Shown here: one piece after another, positions 4,979 through 6,229 of the stretch
How the letters are laid out: each line of letters starts with the position of its first letter
Position numbering within the stretch: the first letter of the stretch is position 1
Source of the DNA: Clostridiales bacterium
GTDB taxonomy: Bacteria; Bacillota; Clostridia; Oscillospirales; CAG-272
Assembly (NCBI GenBank): GCA_004554105.1
Contig: SFNW01000105.1
Span: forward strand, 1 to 6,229
Direction of reading: 5' to 3'
DNA: 6,229 nucleotides
Program-made: the position numbers and the translations under genes
Notes under the pieces: generated by a model
What the model saw: only the letters and a program-made list of their open reading frames with translations
Databases searched by the model: none
What the model was told of the DNA's origin: nothing

Positions 4979-6088
4979 GTGAAAACCAAAACAGCGGTCA
5001 AAAAAGCGCCTCTCCTTTCCAGAGAAGCAAAGGACAGGACGATTACCTATATCATGATGGCGGTGATTTTCGTCGCCGTTCAGCTCTATCTTGCAAGCGG
5101 TCAGGCGGGACGCTCCTTTAAGGGTCTGCTTGTGCCGACCTGCGTCTATATCCTTGCGGCAATTTCGCTCAACCTCGTTGTCGGCGTTTCGGGCGAACTC
5201 AGCCTCGGCGCGGCGGGCTTTATGTGCATCGGCGCGTTCACCGGCAGCGTCTTCTCGATTATCACCTCGGCTTCGATTCCCAATGCCGCTATCCGCTTCC
5301 CCGTTGCCATTTTGCTCGGCGGCGTTGTCGCGGCAATCTTCGGCTTTCTCATCGGCATTCCCGTCCTGCGTCTGCGCGGCGACTATCTGGCAATCGTCAC
5401 GCTGGCGTTCGGCGAAATCATCAAGAGCGTGTTCAACAATCTCTATCTGTCGATTGACAAGAACGGCGTTTTCCTTTCGATGAGTGCCGAGGCAAAGGCG
5501 GCACACGTCTTTGACCTGGAGACCAAGCGTGACATCATCAAGGGGGCGCAGGGCATTACCGGCACACCGCGCGATTCCAGCTTTGTCATCTGCTTTGTCG
5601 TGGTTGTCATCGCGCTTATCATCATGCTGAACTTCATGGATTCCAAGCAGGGACGCGCCGTTATGGCGGCGCGCGACAACCGCATTGCGGCGGAGGCGAT
5701 GGGCGTCAACGTCACGCGCGCCAAGATGACCGCGTTCGTCATGTCGGCGTTCTTCGGCGGCGTTGCGGGCGTCCTTTACGCGCACAATCTGTCGACGCTT
5801 CAGGCGGTCAAGTTCGACTACAACCTTTCGATTCTGATTCTCGTCTTCGTGGTGCTCGGCGGTATGCGCAAGATGCGCAACATTGTGATTTCCACCGCGA
5901 TTCTCTACATTCTGCCCGAGGCGCTGCGCGCACTCAACGACTACAGAATGCTGATTTACGCGATTGTTTTGATTGTTATGATGATTGTCAACAACAATGC
6001 GGCAATCAAAGCAATGGTCGAGAAGCTGCGCGACGGGCTGCGTGACCGCGCCAAGGCGGGTAAAAAAGAAGAGGGAGGTGAGGCGTGA
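4979..6088 (+). CDS. livM: Branched-chain amino-acid ABC transporter permease LivM
   Basis: A 369-residue second channel subunit. Visible family motifs: LNLVVGVSGELSLGAAGFMCIGAF (64-87); GIPVLRLRGDYLAIVTLAFGEI (126-147); and the ATPase-coupling loop GRAVMAARDNRIAAEAMGVNV (225-245) followed by AFFGGVAGVLYAH (257-269). About ten hydrophobic segments are present, with a short basic N-terminus and a charged cytoplasmic tail (341-369). Between the fourth/fifth hydrophobic block and the coupling loop, residues about 159-200 form a long polar segment ending in GAQGITGTPR, a LivM landmark. An oddity is that the late glycine-rich GG-x-G-x(3)-G stretch of most LivM proteins reads GGMRKMRNIVIS (294-305) here. 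The GTG at 4979 is chosen from the Shine-Dalgarno over the livH stop; earlier in-frame starts lie inside livH and give an unrelated N-terminus. The stop overlaps the livG start (TGATG). Confidence 0.94.
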   Translation: MKTKTAVKKAPLLSREAKDRTITYIMMAVIFVAVQLYLASGQAGRSFKGLLVPTCVYILAAISLNLVVGVSGELSLGAAGFMCIGAFTGSVFSIITSASIPNAAIRFPVAILLGGVVAAIFGFLIGIPVLRLRGDYLAIVTLAFGEIIKSVFNNLYLSIDKNGVFLSMSAEAKAAHVFDLETKRDIIKGAQGITGTPRDSSFVICFVVVVIALIIMLNFMDSKQGRAVMAARDNRIAAEAMGVNVTRAKMTAFVMSAFFGGVAGVLYAHNLSTLQAVKFDYNLSILILVFVVLGGMRKMRNIVISTAILYILPEALRALNDYRMLIYAIVLIVMMIVNNNAAIKAMVEKLRDGLRDRAKAGKKEEGGEA

Positions 6089-6229
6089 TGCCGATGCTTG
6101 AAACAAACGATTTGTCGATTCGTTTCGGCGGACTGAAGGCGGTCGACCGCCTCAACCTCAAGATTGAAAAAGGACAGCTTTACGGTTTGATCGGACCGAA
6201 CGGCGCGGGCAAGACGACGGTCTTCAATA
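6088..6229 (+). CDS. livG: Branched-chain amino-acid ABC transporter ATP-binding protein LivG (3' partial)
   Basis: Only the first 47 codons are in the window. The protein opens MPMLETNDLSIRFGGLKAV and reaches the Walker A motif GPNGAGKTT (36-44), the nucleotide-binding P-loop of ABC ATPases. The FGGLKAV segment ahead of it is typical of LivG rather than LivF (which usually has Y/F-G-x-I-x-A-L), so LivG is favoured, also from gene order H-M-G. The ATG at 6088 overlaps the livM stop and follows GGAGGTGA (6074-6081) by 6 nt; the in-frame ATG at 6094 is a less likely alternative. It should couple ATP hydrolysis to opening of the LivHM channel, together with LivF expected downstream. Confidence 0.93.
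   Translation, partial: MPMLETNDLSIRFGGLKAVDRLNLKIEKGQLYGLIGPNGAGKTTVFN

Noticed and set aside
1..6229. Mobile element, prophage, CRISPR, tRNA/rRNA or defence system
   Set aside because: No transposase or integrase motifs, terminal repeats, spaced repeat arrays or RNA gene signatures were seen. All coding space is taken by housekeeping and transport genes.

Overview
The window looks like chromosomal DNA of a GC-rich Gram-positive anaerobe, most likely a member of the Clostridia (Oscillospiraceae-like). This placement is inferred from several features. A DivIVA-family gene is followed by lspA and an RluA-family pseudouridine synthase, echoing the divIVA...lspA-ylyB neighbourhood of Firmicutes. 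The solute-binding protein carries a lipobox (a lipid-anchored binding protein), Shine-Dalgarno (SD) sequences are strong, and start codons include GTG. No taxonomic search was possible.

Layout, all genes on the + strand. (1) Positions 1-2462 hold a tightly packed housekeeping cluster: a DivIVA-domain coiled-coil protein (5' end cut by the window), lspA (lipoprotein signal peptidase II) and an RluD/YlyB-type 23S rRNA pseudouridine synthase. lspA and the synthase overlap by 4 bp. (2) Positions 2463-2674 are an AT-rich intergenic region with a near-perfect inverted repeat, a near-consensus sigma-A-type promoter (TTGACA, 17 bp, TATCAT) and a 5'-leader stem-loop. (3) Positions 2675-3901 encode a branched-chain amino-acid ABC transporter substrate-binding lipoprotein (LivJ-like). 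(4) Positions 3902-4089 hold a 3' stem-loop, a convincing intrinsic terminator, a candidate second promoter running directly into that terminator, and an imperfect leader hairpin. (5) Positions 4090-6229 hold livH and livM (the two permeases) and the first 47 codons of livG (ATPase). These three are packed as an operon; livF presumably lies beyond the window.

The liv genes together specify a HAAT-family ABC importer. The lipid-anchored binding protein captures leucine/isoleucine/valine or a related ligand, LivH and LivM form the membrane channel, and LivG with LivF would hydrolyse ATP. The binding-protein gene has its own promoter and terminator, which fits its being made in excess over the membrane parts. 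Its lipobox would be a substrate for the LspA encoded upstream, though nothing shows that the two clusters are linked in regulation.

I found no mobile element, CRISPR array, tRNA, rRNA or defence system, and no clearly new biological system. The most interesting signals are regulatory structures in the two intergenic regions and some unusual family motifs in LspA, LivM and the DivIVA-like protein.
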